64,000 nucleotides of DNA from Meloidogyne chitwoodi (lineage: Eukaryota > Nematoda > Chromadorea > Rhabditida > Meloidogynidae): the NCBI GenBank assembly GCA_015183035.1, contig JACZZP010000016.1, positions 2,046,001 to 2,110,000 on the forward strand, read 5' to 3'. A program made the position numbers and the translations under genes. Positions 11,893 to 24,327 of this stretch are shown one piece after another. Numbering within the stretch: position 1 is the stretch's first letter; each line of letters opens with the position of its first letter. The notes beneath the pieces are model-generated. The model worked only from the letters and a program-made list of their open reading frames with translations, searched no databases and had not been told where the DNA came from.

Positions 11893-14210
11893 TTTTACAA
11901 TTCATTGATTTAAAAAATTAAAAAAATCTAAATTAAATATTAAATTAATTTATTTAATTAATTCTAAAAATAGAAAGGAAATAAAAAATTAAAATACTTA
12001 AAAAAGATAAGCATGTTATAAAAACGTATGATTTTTTTACATTTTTAAGCATCACACGCCTAATTTTTAATGTAATTAATATTAAAAAAATAAAGCAAAA
12101 AATTTAATAAATAATTTTAAAAAAATTAGAATAAATGAGAATTTTAATTGAAAAATGATCTTTTTTAAAAATACTTTTGAAAATAAAAAATAAACAGATC
12201 GCCAAGATTTTTTAAAAATAAATAAATAATTTAAAAAAAAAAATAAATTTTAAATAAACTTTTTTAATTTTCACGTCTATAATTTTTATTTAATAAATAA
12301 AATATGACTCAAATAAAAGAATTTAAAGTAAATAAAGTTTATATTAAATATGTTTAGTAATTAATCATATTAAAATTAAAAAATATATTTATTTTATTTC
12401 CTTTATTTTTTTATTAAAATACAAGTTACCTAAACATATTTATTTAGAAAAACAAAAACATCTTTTTTTAAAATGTTTTTCTTAAATTAGAAAAGCTTAA
12501 ATACTTAAATAAACATATTTTAAAAAAGTTCTAAACAAATAAATAAAAAATAATAAAAATGTTTTACATTTTTTAACGAAAATAAGGGCGCAACCAACTT
12601 TTGATTACGTAATATATATGTTTTTAATTCTTTGACGAAGTGAATATTTTTTATTAACTATTCTTGAAAGGAAACTTATGTTAGCAGACTATAATTAATG
12701 TATTATTAAAGTTTTTTTTGTTTTCCGGTAAGTATTTTATTTTTCCGGAAAGTTGGAATATACAAAATATTGAAAAGAAAAGTTTATTAATTTTATTAAA
12801 CTTGTTTTCCGGAAATTCTTTTCAAGAAACTTTCTTTTTATGATTACAAATATAAATTCTCCATTTATTATAATATTTGGCTTTATTTAAAATAAAAATT
12901 GAAGTAATAACGTTAAAAAAATCATTTCAATTCTTTTTCGATAATAAAAATGAGAGAATAAAAAAATCATAAAATTTAAAAATTGGCTTAAACTTTTTTT
13001 ACAGCTTTTGGAACATTTTTCTCAATTTTTAAGCTTTATATAAAAAATAAAATTTAAGCCGAATTATTTTATTAAATTTTATTTAATTATTTGTTTTCTT
13101 TTGAATGTCACGAGAAATGTTTTTTTAATCTTTTAATTAAATATTTATTTAATTAATTAAAAATATTGTTAAATAATTTTATTATTCAAAAATAATTAAA
13201 TATTTATTTAATTTAAAATCAATATAGGCAAATATGTGATTTATTAAATTATTAAATTAAATTGAAGAGAGAAAAGTTAATAAAAAAGAAATAAAATTAA
13301 TTAAAATGATCAGATTGATTTTTGGAATTTTTATCAAATTAAAAAATTTAGTTCAAAAATAGTAATTATTTTAATTTGTTAAATTAAAAATCAAAAATCA
13401 AAAAAAAATTCAATAAAATTAAAAATAACAAAAATAAATTCATAGCAACAAAATAACAAAATCGAAGAGTGAAAAGCTAGAAAAATACCTTTATAAGCGA
13501 TTTAAAATATTAAAAAAGTTTATGTTTAACAACAATGCTTTTTTCTAAATAAAATATATTTTATAGCCTTCAACCTTTTTTTTAATATTTTATTATTTTA
13601 AATATTTGAATTATATAATTTTATAAATATATGTATATTAAATGATGTTAAATATTTTATTCTTCTCTTTTTTAATTAATTTTGGCAGAAAAAAACAAAT
13701 TTTTATAAATTATTTAACCTTCTTAATTAACTTCTTTTTTAATTATTTTCTTTTAATCTCGAACATTTTCTCTTACCTCTTTATTTGTTGGATTCCATTT
13801 GTTTTAAATAATCAATATTTTTTTGTCGCCATCTTTTTTTTGCCAAGGAATAGCTTCAAATGTTTCCCTCAAACACTCACTTTTTTCTTTATGCTTTTTA
13901 AAACCAAGAAAATATCTATTTTTCTAAGTAAATAAATTAAAAATAAACTTTGAAATGTTTAACATGTTTTGATAATATTAAAAACAAGTTATTTTTACAA
14001 AACAAATTACAATTGTAATTTTATAAAGTTTATTTAAAACAAGTTTTAAAACATTTCTTATAGATGTTTTTTAAACTATAAAACATGTTTTGATTAAAAA
14101 AGTTGCAAAACAAGTTGTAAAACATGATTTATTTTAAATAGAAAAACATGTTTTTATTAAAAATAATTTGTAAAACATGATTTTAGATAAAAAAGAAATC
14201 TAACTCCTCA
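11893..14210. other. Intergenic region, very AT-rich
   Basis: This 2.3-kb gap lies between two divergent channel genes (CLC on -, alpha2/delta on +) and should contain both promoters. TTTTCCGGAAAA-type palindromes occur at about 12722, 12747 and 12811. Many AACATGTTTT/AAACATG pieces lie at 13960-14180. The ORF at 13642-13935 is Phe/Leu-rich low complexity and I do not call it. Confidence 0.65.
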
Positions 14211-17200
14211 ATGTTTTTATTATTTTCTCAACTTTTGAAGAAAATTAAGTTGTTTGTTGTTTTTCAAGTTGTTATTTCTTCTCAAAAAATTAATTTTACT
14301 ACAACATTGTTTTATTTTATATTCTTTTTTATTTTTCCGGTTATTATTGGAAAACATGAACAAAGGTTTAAATAAAAAATTAAATAAATATTAATATATT
14401 TTTATAGTGTGATAAAAAAGGCAGAACAGCTTTCACTTGCTCTTAGAAGCATTTTTGAAGATGGTACACAACATAAGGAAATTTCTAGGGTTTTTTTTAA
14501 TTTTTTTAAATTTAATATTATTTTTTAATTTATTTTAAGGCCTATAATGATCTTACTGACGCAGATCTTTTTAATCCTGAGGAAGAATTAAAAGCTTTAA
14601 AAGAGGAAATGGAACAATATTTGAAGGAAAGAGCAGCAATTGCTTGGGTTATATTTAATTTTATTAATAAAATTAAACTTTAAAAAATTCAATAGAATGC
14701 CAAAATAAGTTTGGAACAAAGACCATTAAATCTTGATGAAATTAGTGAAAATGAAACTAAAATAGAAGATTTAAATGATCCAAAAAAGCATTCATTTGTT
14801 CGTTATTTGAATGTTAAAAGAATGATTGATGGTCCTACAATTTATAGAAATACGCATTTTGGTGGTTCTTATGAAGTAAAAATGTTTATATTTTTTATTA
14901 AATTTTTTATAAAAAATTAAAGTTAAATGAAAGTCGCCAAATACACCTTCGACCTAATCCAAACTTTTATGGCTTACCAACAAGTTCAGAATCTTCAGCA
15001 GTTCATGTACCAACACCCATTTATAATAGAGGTTTATTTATTTATTAAAATTAATTTTAAAAATTAATATTTAATAGATCCAAAACTTCTTCAAAGTATT
15101 CGTTGGTCTGACATTGATCAACAATATCGTCGCAATAGAGAACAACTTAAAGACTTAAATTTTCAAGTTTTTACAAATTTTGACATAATTTAATGCATTT
15201 TTAGAGGTTTTGCTCAAATTCTGGGTTTATGCGTTTCTTTCCAAGTGCCCCCTGGCTGTGGGAAGATAGACAATCTGAATTGGATCTCTTCGACTGTAGA
15301 GTTGAATTAAAAAAAATATTTTTAAATTAAAATAAAATTATTTTTAAAGAATACAGATTGGTATGTTGAAGCAGCAACAACACCTCGTAATTTAATTATT
15401 CTTCTTGATGCTTCTGGTTCAATGCTTGGACAACGTTTTGAAATTGCTAGACAAACGATTGAGTCAATACTAAGTATTTTTAATTTTTTTTTAATTGTTA
15501 AATTTTGTATTTTTAGGTACATTATCTGACAGTGACTTTTTTAATATAATTCAGGCATTATTTTAAAAATAATTTTTTAAGAGAAAGTTTTTTTAAGTTT
15601 TCCAAAACGGCCAATTTAATTGAACAATGTGGAGATCGTAAACTTGTTCAAGCCACCTTACGCAATAAAAAAGTACTTCTTTCTCGACTTAACAATATTA
15701 GCTCTGAAGGAAAGGCTGACTATGAAAATGCTTTACATCAAGCATTTGTGACATTAATGAATGTTAGTTTTTTATTAATATTTTTGTAAAAATAAAATAT
15801 TAATTTAGCATTTTTTGTTTGCTTTTTTTACCCTTAAAATATCCAAAAAATCAATTTGATTTTTTGGAAGCTTGCTTTTTTTGCTAAATTTTTGCTTTTT
15901 TAAATGTTTAATAATTGCTAAAAATTGTTTTATTTTGTCTTTTCTGTGTCCTTCAGTTGCCTGATGAAGGTGTTAAATGGATAACTCGGGAAGAAGCAGC
16001 TAAAGAAACATCAATTTATTCAGAAGAAAATGATGAAGATGACCAAAATATTATTAAAAATATTCAAATGGAAGATAAAGGTGAAAAAAATATAAAGAAA
16101 TTTTTGATTTTGTAAAATTATTTTTTGTGCAGTGCTGGTTGCTACTGAACGCTTTCTTCAGGCGGTAAGATTAAACGCTTTTTTGGCTTTTTTATTTTTT
16201 ACCATTTTTAAATTTTACCATTTTTAAATTTTACCATTTTGTAATTTGTCTTTTTTGCGTTATCCATTGCTTTTTTTAAATTTTTTGGGGGAACATATGA
16301 ATTTTCCTTTTCTTATTTTTTTTATTTCATTTTTTATATAAATAGACTGTAATAAATGTTATTTCTTTTAAAGATAAGTAAATTTACTGGAAATCAACAA
16401 AAAATGGGCTGTCAAGATGTGATTGTTGTAAGTAATTTTCTCACAAATTATTTTAATATTTATTTCATTTTAGTTAATAACTGATGGTGTTCCCGGTTTT
16501 TTCAAAGAAACCTTTGAACTTTTCAACAAAGATAAAAGGGTTTTTTTTTAAAAAAATTAATTTGATAAAATCATATTTTTTAAAGATTCGTTTCTTCTCT
16601 TTTGTCGTAGGCGAAGAAGCAAAAGATTTTGAACAAGTTCGTTGGATGTCCTGTTCTAATAGAGGTTTTATGGCACATATTGTGTTTGTTTTTTGAAACT
16701 TTTTTGGAAAAATATATTTTTACTTTTTTTAAAGTTCAATGGCTGATGTTCAAGAGGTTAAATTAAATTTCAGAGAATTCATTTTTGATTATTAAAAACA
16801 GAAAGTGCAGCAATATGTTACTATTTTATCCAAAACTGTAGCTAGGCAAAAGGCTGCGTTTACTGAAAATGCACCCCTTTGGAGTGGTGCTACACGCGAA
16901 AGAATGGTTAATTTAAATTTTATATTAAATTTTAAAAAATTAAAAAGAGTGAACAGTTTGGAGTTTCTGTTTCTTTTCCCGTTGTTTTACCAAACGGACA
17001 ATTTATGGGTGCTTCTTCTGTTTTTGTTCCTTTATTAGAATTGACTCAATTGGCACATCCTATTCGTATTGGTGGAAAAAGTCATTTTATTTTATTAGAT
17101 GCGAATGGATATTTACTTGTTCATCCACAATTGAGAAGTTTGGAAACTTCTACTGGTGAACTTAAAGCTGGATTTAACAGTGTGGAATTTGTAGATGCTG

Positions 17201-20200
17201 AAGTACAAAGGCCTTTTTCGGTTTATTTATTTTAATATTTATAAAATTAGTTTATACAATTATAAATAAGATATATTAATATTTTATTTTAATTATGAAA
17301 TTTGAGTTTTCGAAATTTCTAATAAATTTTTTCGAAAAAATAATAAGGTTTATTTTATATATTTTAATTATTCTTATTATATAATTTGATAAAATATTAA
17401 AATATGGCTTTTCTAATTCCTAAATTTAAATTATTAATAAGAATAATTATTATTTTATTTATTTTTTTTATTTTAATTATATAATTTGATAAATATATGT
17501 TTTTAATTAATTTTATTTAAATTTTATTTTTAAGACTAATCGAATTTCTATTGATTGCTCTTCTGGTGTTGTTGAACCCAGACAGCTTGATACTCTTTTT
17601 GCTTTTGATGACTTGGTAGACTTTAAAAATTTTATTTTTTTATTTTTTATTTAGAGACACGTATATCCACAGCAAAAGTATTTTTTATATATATATATTT
17701 TATTTATTATTTTTTAGTAATTACAAAGTTGTTTGTATTTCCGGAACTCCTTTTTCTCTTTTATTATCGTTTCCCAAAGAAGATGTTCAAAGAGTACAGC
17801 GAACCTTGCCGTTAGACTTGACTTCTATAAAAATGAATTGGCTAAAAGGGAAAGATTGGCGTTTACAAAAAGACTGGAAATATTGTTTACTTAATGATAG
17901 TGATTGGACAATTGGGTAAAAATTTTGATAAAAAACATTTAAATTTTTTCAATTTAAGTGCAGAAAAGGCTTTAATAGAATATATAAAGCAAATGAGTGA
18001 AAGTGGAAAAATGCCTGGTTTTTTTTTGTTTTTTTTAAATTTATTTTTTTTTTTGAAATTTAGAATTGTGTAAACCTCGCCAAAAACTGGTTGAGAGAGT
18101 TTTGCTTGATTTACAAGTATCCAGTGAATTTTCACAACTTTGGTCTAAAGAGTGGGAACGAAATAAAAAGTATATTTATTTTTTAATTTAAATTTAAAAA
18201 ATATTTAATTATTTTTTGTGTTAATAGAGGGATTTTTGGAGAGTATTTTTTCCTAAATTTATTTTTTTATAAATAGTTAAATATTTTTTAAATTTATTTT
18301 TTCTTAATTTTTATGAGTGGAATTCATTTGGCTTTCTTTGTGGCAACTTCTGGACTTATTCGTTTCAAAGATGAAAATTTGGATCGTTTTCTTTATGATT
18401 TTGATGTGAATGATTCATTGTAAGGTTTAAATATTTTTAAGAAATTAGGAAAAAATTATTTTTTTATAACATTTAATTTAACCGAAAGAATTGTTTTAGT
18501 CCGTGGTTAAGTTGGTAGTGGTTTCGGTTATGACTCTGACTTGTCTTGGTTCGAACCTTTTGTCCTCTAAAATATTTTACTGCTGGGATTCTTTATAATA
18601 TTAAATATTTAAAATAATAAAAAAACTTCAGACCTTATCGACATTTTTTGCATGACCTAAATCCTAATGCTGCAGAATCAGATTTTTTTCGAAGAGCAGC
18701 ACGACAACCAGAAGACAAAATAATTTTTGATTTGAATAGAAAAAGTTTATTATTTTTTAAATAAAATTAATAAAATTAAATTTTAAGCTAGTCTAATTCA
18801 TCATCACAAAAATGGAAGAAAAACAGCTTATGGTCACGCAGAAAAACATTCAATTTTAGCTTTGGCGTTTAAAGCAATAAAAGTAGATGAAGCATTGGCA
18901 GGAGTTGCTGGAATTGAGGTTTTTAAATTTTATTTTTTATAATTTATTTAAAATTTTTTAAAGTTTTTGTATGATTCTTTACTATCTCAAATGAGACATA
19001 TTGGATGTTTATCAGATAATAATAATAAAAAGGAAGATAATTCTCGTTGTTATTTATTAGATGAAAATGGTTTTGTTGTTTTTTCTGGGTCTAAAAATAC
19101 AAAATTTATTGATTTTATTGAAGCAAATATTTTAATTCCAAATAAATTAAAAAGTACAACACACAATTTAAATAATAATAATTTTCAAAAAAGAAGACAA
19201 AAAGGAGGAAGTAATTCTACATTATTTGGACAAAGAGGGCCTTGGGCACAACAACGAAATTTACAACAACAAAAATTAAAAATTGAACAAACTATGGAAT
19301 TGGGAAGGTTTTTTGGACAAATAAATAGAGTAACTGAGTGGACAATGGAATTATTATTACGTAGAGGATTTTATAAAAGGTTTTCTTTTTTAATGAGTTT
19401 TTTGTTTTTCCCCATCCTCTATTTCATTGCCAAAAATTGAGTGCCTTTTTTCTTTATTACAACAAAATTTCCTGTTTTTGCTTCTGGCAATTAAGTCAAT
19501 ATGTAGGTCTAGAGCTCATGCTTTATTTTTTAAAATTATAACTAAAATAATTGTCTAACGGCACTCAATTTTTGGCACTGAAATGGAGAGAGGAAACAGA
19601 AAAATGCCTGTAATTTTCCTTTATTTTAAATTTTTTAGAGTTCACTTTACTGATGCTCAAGCAATTTGTGATCCACCTGTTGATGAACATCAACAACATT
19701 CATTTAATCCAACTTCAACTCCTCTTCCTTCTTCTGTTGCTAATTCTTCTTTTAAAAGAATTTTTCCCACAATTAAGGTTTCTTAAATTTTTAAATAAAA
19801 AATAATATTACATATTTAGTCATTTTTTACTTTTTTAATTAATTTTGTTCAACATTTGATCTCAATTTTTGCACTTTTTCTCATTCCTGCAGAATTGACT
19901 GCTTCTTTTATTCCAACAAATAGTTTTGTTTTTTTAATTTAATTTAATTTAAAAATTTTTTTAAAGCATTCTCTAGTCTATTAAAAGTCACAGACGGACG
20001 TTTTCAATGCCGAATGCATTCCGCTTATTATTTGGGTCAAACAAATGTAACTGCTGATGGAGCAGAAGGAGCATTATTGGAAAGTGATTCTTACGGTTTT
20101 CTTTTTAATTAAATTAAAAAAAATAGAATTCTTTTTAAATTAAAGAAAGGCCTTGTTCACAAAATGCAGCTCAGTGTGCTGTTCGTGTTTTTGCTTCTTG

Positions 20201-20682
20201 GGTACCGCATACCAATTTACTTTTGTATTATTAATTATTTTTTAAAAACTTAAAGAGGTTTTTATTTTTTTTAGAATAATAATTCGTCAAGATTCTCATT
20301 CCCAATGTTTTTCCTCTGATTCAGCTAGTCATTGTCCTTTATCAAACCCTCCATCTATTCCTTTTGGATTTTCACAAGATATTCCAGCAACTATTTTAGA
20401 TTCTGAAGAATTAACATCTTATGATAAAAATAATAATAAGGAATGTTTAATTTCACAGCCTCTAGAAAGAAATAAACCTATTCAATGCCTTAGAGATGAT
20501 TATTTAGAGGTTTTTTTTAATTTTTAAATTTAAATATTTTAATTAAATAATTTTAAAAGGACGAAGAAGACAATGAAATGTGTAATGGAACGAATAAAAG
20601 AAGAAGGAAACATTATCAGTGGATTAGTATATTATTTAGTCAATTAATTTTTATTTTTATAACATTTTTAGTTTTTAGGTAA
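14211..20682 (+). CDS. Voltage-gated calcium channel alpha-2/delta subunit
   Basis: About 34 exons, ~1323 aa. Main coding blocks: 14211-14365, 14408-14489, 14540-14647, 14696-14875, 14923-15031, 15078-15166, 15205-15300, 15350-15473, 15517-15554, 15598-15762, 15957-16080, 16948-17220, 17718-17915, 18964-19379, 19639-19777, 19820-19922, 20275-20509 and 20560-20682. Order: hydrophobic N-terminus; VWA_N region ([19 protein letters not shown]); VWA domain with intact MIDAS motif DASGSM (~aa 290) and [14 protein letters not shown]_alpha2/Cache region ([52 protein letters not shown]); Cys-rich delta part; C-terminal hydrophobic anchor of ~20 residues. It traffics and tunes Cav channels at synapses and muscle. 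Intron 15555-15597 appears to start with GC; a 15-nt micro-exon is proposed at 18228-18242. Orthology to UNC-36 rather than TAG-180 was not resolved. Confidence 0.92.
18497..18568 (+). other. tRNA-like sequence in alpha2/delta intron, sense
   Basis: GTGGTTAAGTTGGTAGTGG (A-box-like) is followed about 30 nt later by TTGGTTCGAACC (B-box-like). The stems are poor. It lies in the intron between exons ending at 18419 and starting at 18632. Confidence 0.5.
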
Positions 20683-21241
20683 AATTGATTTTTTTAAGAA
20701 ATTTTTTTCTGTATATTCTACCCTCTCATACATTTAGTTGTTTTTTGTTCTTTTTCACTTGCAATTGAAATAGAAAAGAAAAGGAATTTTAAAATAACGC
20801 TTTATTAAGATCTTTGGCTTTCCATTTAAATATCGATTCTTTTTTCTCTTTGTGTGAAGTCCGGTTTGTCGCGAGACGGTTATTCGCGAAATAATAAATA
20901 TTTTCGTGTCTAGACATTTCGTCCACAGAAATTGCACGACATTTCGTCCCAACGGCAAAAATCGTAGGCTCGGATAAACGAAATGTATTTTTTTGCCGTA
21001 GAGGCGAAATGTCGTGTAATTTAGTTTGACGAAATGTACAGGTCCCAAGATTTTATAAGAAGAGAATTAGAGATAAAGAGTAAATTAGAGATTGCTTGTG
21101 GAAATATCTGCCAGAGACTAAGACAGTGGTTTTCATTCATTCTCTTTAGCTTTTTTAAAGTGTTTACATTTTATTTTAGCTTATTTTTCAGAAGAAAGTT
21201 ATTCTTTTTTAAATTGACAAGGTTTTTAATTAAAAGAAAAA
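20683..21241. promoter_or_regulatory. SERINC upstream region with shared promoter module split by a hairpin
   Basis: TTATTCGCGAAATAATAAATATTTT (20879-20903) and the AGAG-rich tract (AAGAGAATTAGAGATAAAGAG and onward, about 21048-21095) match the promoter modules at 29720-29810 and 32840-32915. The hairpin element 20914-21037 lies between the two halves. Removing its 124 bp leaves the CGCGAAATA box about 233 bp before the ATG at 21242, close to the spacing of the other two copies. Function is inferred from recurrence only. Confidence 0.6.
20914..21037. mobile_element. 124-bp hairpin/MITE-like element
   Basis: The left arm (ACATTTCGTC, then GCACGACATTTCG, then ACGGCAAAAA) pairs with the right arm (TTTTTTGCCGT, CGAAATGTCGTG, GACGAAATGT) over about 50 nt with few mismatches, leaving an ~18-nt loop around 20973-20990. 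It resembles a small foldback element. Confidence 0.75.
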
Positions 21242-23363
21242 ATGGGAGCTGTTTTTGCTATGCCTGCTTGTGCTGCTTCGGTAAATATTTTTTAATAGAA
21301 TTTTTGTGAAGGTTTTGGGATCTTTTACTTAAACTTTTGTGTTAAATAATATTTTTAGATGGCTTGTTGTTTTGGAAGTGCAGCTTGTTCTCTTTGTTGT
21401 TCGGCATGTCCATCAACCAGAAATTCTACTACAACTCGTGTAATGTATTCTTTAATGCTTTTGGTTGGAACTTTGACTTCCTGCTTTTTACTCTCCCATT
21501 GGCTTCAGAATGCTTTGGCTAAGGTTTTTCTTTTCAAATAAGTTTTTTAAACCTTTTTTCAAAAAAGGATGGTTGGCTCTGTACGCTAACACATACAGGA
21601 GAATTTTGTGAAGCAATTATTGGATATCAGGCTGTTTATCGGTTTATTTTTTTGACATTTTTTGATTCTTTTAATTGTTTTTTAGTGTTTGTCTCGCAAT
21701 GGCAGCTTTCTTTTTTATTTTTATGATTTTAATGCTTGGAGTTAGATCAAGTCGAGACGCTCGATCTCAAATTCAAAATGGATTTTGGTTTTTCAAATAT
21801 CTTCTACTTGGACTTTTGACCTTTGGATTTTTTCAAATTACTGATAAAACTTTGGCTACACGTTTGTTTTCTTTTATTTTTTTTTAATTTCTTCCTGGAC
21901 GCTACAATTATATTTTAATTTTTTAAATTTAGCAATGATGTGGGTTGGAATGACTGGAGCTTTTGTTTTCATTCTTATTCAACTCGTATTTTTATAATAT
22001 TTTATTACATAAACTACCAATTTATTTTAGGTTCTAATTGTCGACTTTGCCCATGGAATAGCAGAAAATTGGGTTAGAAATTATGAGGACAGTGAATCAA
22101 AATGGTGTTTTGCGGGGCTTATTGTGTTCACTTTTGGATGTTATGCATTCTCTATTTTTGGGATTGTTTTGATGTTTATTGTCTACACATCGGTATATTT
22201 TGGGGATTTTAAATGTTTTTTAACATGTTTAAACAAATTTTTAAAAGGGAGGATCTTGTCTTCTTGGCAAATTTCTTATTTCCTTCAATTTAATTCTGTG
22301 TTTTATCGTTTCCGTGGTTTCATTACTTCCAAAAGTCCAAGAACATATGCCTAAATCTGGTCTTCTACAATCTGGTTTTATTACTCTCTACATTACTTAT
22401 TTGACTTGGAGTGCTTTGACTAATAATCCAGGTTTTAATTTAATAACAAAACTTGTTTTTGCTAGTTCGTCTTTGGTCTAGTTGGTAGTGGTTGTGACTT
22501 GCACTAGATAGGTTGATGGTTCGGATCTGTTTGATGGATAGATTGTTTTTAATAAGGAAGAAACTGTTTTTATTCTAGATTTTGATGATTAAAATAGTTA
22601 ATTTTGTTTTAAAATTTTTTAAAGAAGTTCAAAATTATTTTTAACATCCTCGCAACCTTTTTAATTAAATTATATTTAATTTTTTTCAGATCATCAATGT
22701 AATCCATCATTAATTGACATTGGAAGTTCTTCCCCTGGAAATTCTACACATTATCAGCCTACTTCAATTCCAATTCCAGTAAATTCAATTGTTTCTTTGG
22801 TTATTTGGTTTTGTTGTTTATTATATGCTTCGATTCGTACTTCTTCATATACTGCAATTGGTAAAATTGGAACAGATGTTGAAAATCGTGGTGAAGGTCA
22901 GGACATCCCTTTAAGTAAGAAAAATGTTTAAAAAGGAAAAAGAGACTCAAATAAATATAATTAAAAAATATATTCCTTTTTTAAACATTATTTTTATTAT
23001 TTTTCTTTCTTAAAGGCGAAGCTTCAGTTTCAATGGAAGATGGAAATAATGCAAATAGAGTTTATGATAACGAAAAGGAACGTGTTGCTTATTCGTATTC
23101 TTTTTTCCATTTTATTTTTGCTCTTGCATCTCTTTATGTTATGATGACTTTAACTTCTTGGTATACGTAAGTTTTATTATTTTTTAAATTTTTTGTTAAA
23201 TATTTTCTTTTTTTTTAGTCCAACAAATTTAAATTTAAAAGAAATAAACAATAATTTGGCATCTGTTTGGGTTCGAATAATTTCTTCTTGGCTTTGTGTT
23301 GGAATATATATTTGGACTTTAATTGCACCTGCTTTATTTCCTGATCGAGATTTTAATTATTAA
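21242..23363 (+). CDS. Serine incorporator (SERINC/TMS1 family)
   Basis: Ten exons: 21242-21280, 21359-21523, 21568-21641, 21686-21861, 21933-21985, 22031-22192, 22248-22431, 22690-22914, 23016-23166, 23219-23363; 457 aa, the normal family length. It opens with the conserved Cys-rich N-terminus ([19 protein letters not shown]) and has about ten membrane segments. The family core is unmistakable: [54 protein letters not shown], plus the C-terminal [20 protein letters not shown] and [19 protein letters not shown]. It is a multi-pass membrane protein linked to serine-derived lipids and phospholipid scrambling. The 22432-22689 intron holds a tRNA-like sequence. Confidence 0.95.
22463..22537 (+). 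other. tRNA-like sequence in SERINC intron, sense
   Basis: TTTGGTCTAGTTGGTAGTGG (A-box-like) is followed by GATGGTTCGGATCTGTTTGATGG. The 3' segment resembles the tRNA-like sequence at 45274-45345 (GGTTCGAATCTGTTTGATGG), which suggests one family. Confidence 0.5.
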
Positions 23364-23636
23364 AGATAATTAATTAATGAATATTTTTGAAATTTAATTT
23401 GACTAATTTTTTGTGTTTTAACAAAAATAATTACTTTAAAATGGTGTATACTTTCAATTATGTCAAAATTATTTTTTTTTAGATTTAAATACTCAGACGA
23501 AAGAATTGTATAAACTCATTTTTTTATTTTTTCTTTCCTCAAGTAAAAAAAACAATTTTTGCCTCTTAATAATTTATAGATTTTTTGAATGAGAAAATGC
23601 ACTACTAAACAGAAAAATTCTCCTATAATAAACTTA
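23364..23636. other. Spacer between SERINC and small unknown gene
   Basis: AT-rich 3' flank of SERINC. I see no gene or repeat. An inverted-like relative of 23560-23600 appears at 40810-40860 (GTGCATTCTCTCATTCAAAAAATCTATAAATTATTAAGAGGCAAAAA), pointing to a dispersed repeat. Confidence 0.5.
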
Positions 23637-24327
23637 ATGGTCAACGACTAAATTTTAAAAAATAAAATATTAATAATTATTTATTAGAAATTCGATAAAA
23701 GAAATCGAAAAAGGATTGCCCGTCAACAGCGTTTTTGTAAAATAATGGGACATTACAACAAAGTAAAATCAACTCCTTAAACTAATTTTTTATTAATAAA
23801 TACAGATGTTAATTCTGCTTATACTTCAAGTCAGCAAACGCAACATAACCTCGATACTCAGCAAATGCCATCGTCCTCAGGCTTTAACCGAAAAAAATTA
23901 TTTTTTATTTTTATTTTAGGGACTAAACGTCATTATATTAGTGAAAGTTCATCATCATTTGACCATTATTTTTCACCTCCCAAAAAGGCTAAACAATCTC
24001 CTTTAGTTTGGTCTGAGTCGGAAGAGTCTTTGGTTTCAGAGGTTTATTTTTGTTTAATTTTAATTTAGTCTCAAAAAATAATAATAAAAAATTAGAGCAA
24101 TTATGATATGTTAAAAGATCTTAAAGATGCTATTGGGCTTGAGGGTGATGTAGAGGAAGAGGAAATATTAATTGCAGCAGAGCCCTTTATGATATTTCTG
24201 GATATTAATCATGAAGAACATGATGACATTATACAGGTATATAAAAATTAATAAGTTTTAAATAATTTTTTATAAAAAAATAATTATTTAAATATAGTTG
24301 TTGCATCAGAATGAACAACCAGAATAG
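23637..24327 (+). CDS. Unknown protein with basic N-terminus and acidic C-terminus
   Basis: I do not recognise the family. Proposed exons: 23637-23639 (ATG only, uncertain), 23688-23736, 23806-23880, 23920-24041, 24096-24236, 24298-24327; about 139 aa. The N-terminus is Arg/Lys-rich (KFDKRNRKRIARQQRF), which suggests a nuclear or nucleic-acid-binding protein. The middle is Ser/Gln-rich (SSQQTQHNLDTQQMPSSS) with PPKKAKQSP, a possible nuclear localisation signal. The end is acidic (LEGDVEEEEILIAAEP). The gap 23881-23919 is 39 nt, starts GC, ends AG and stays open, so it may be either coding or a GC..AG intron. The start codon is the weakest part. Confidence 0.5.

Noticed and set aside
13642..13935. 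Plus-strand hydrophobic ORF
   Set aside because: Phe/Leu/Ile-rich translation expected from AT-rich DNA; no signal that sets it apart from neighbouring noise.
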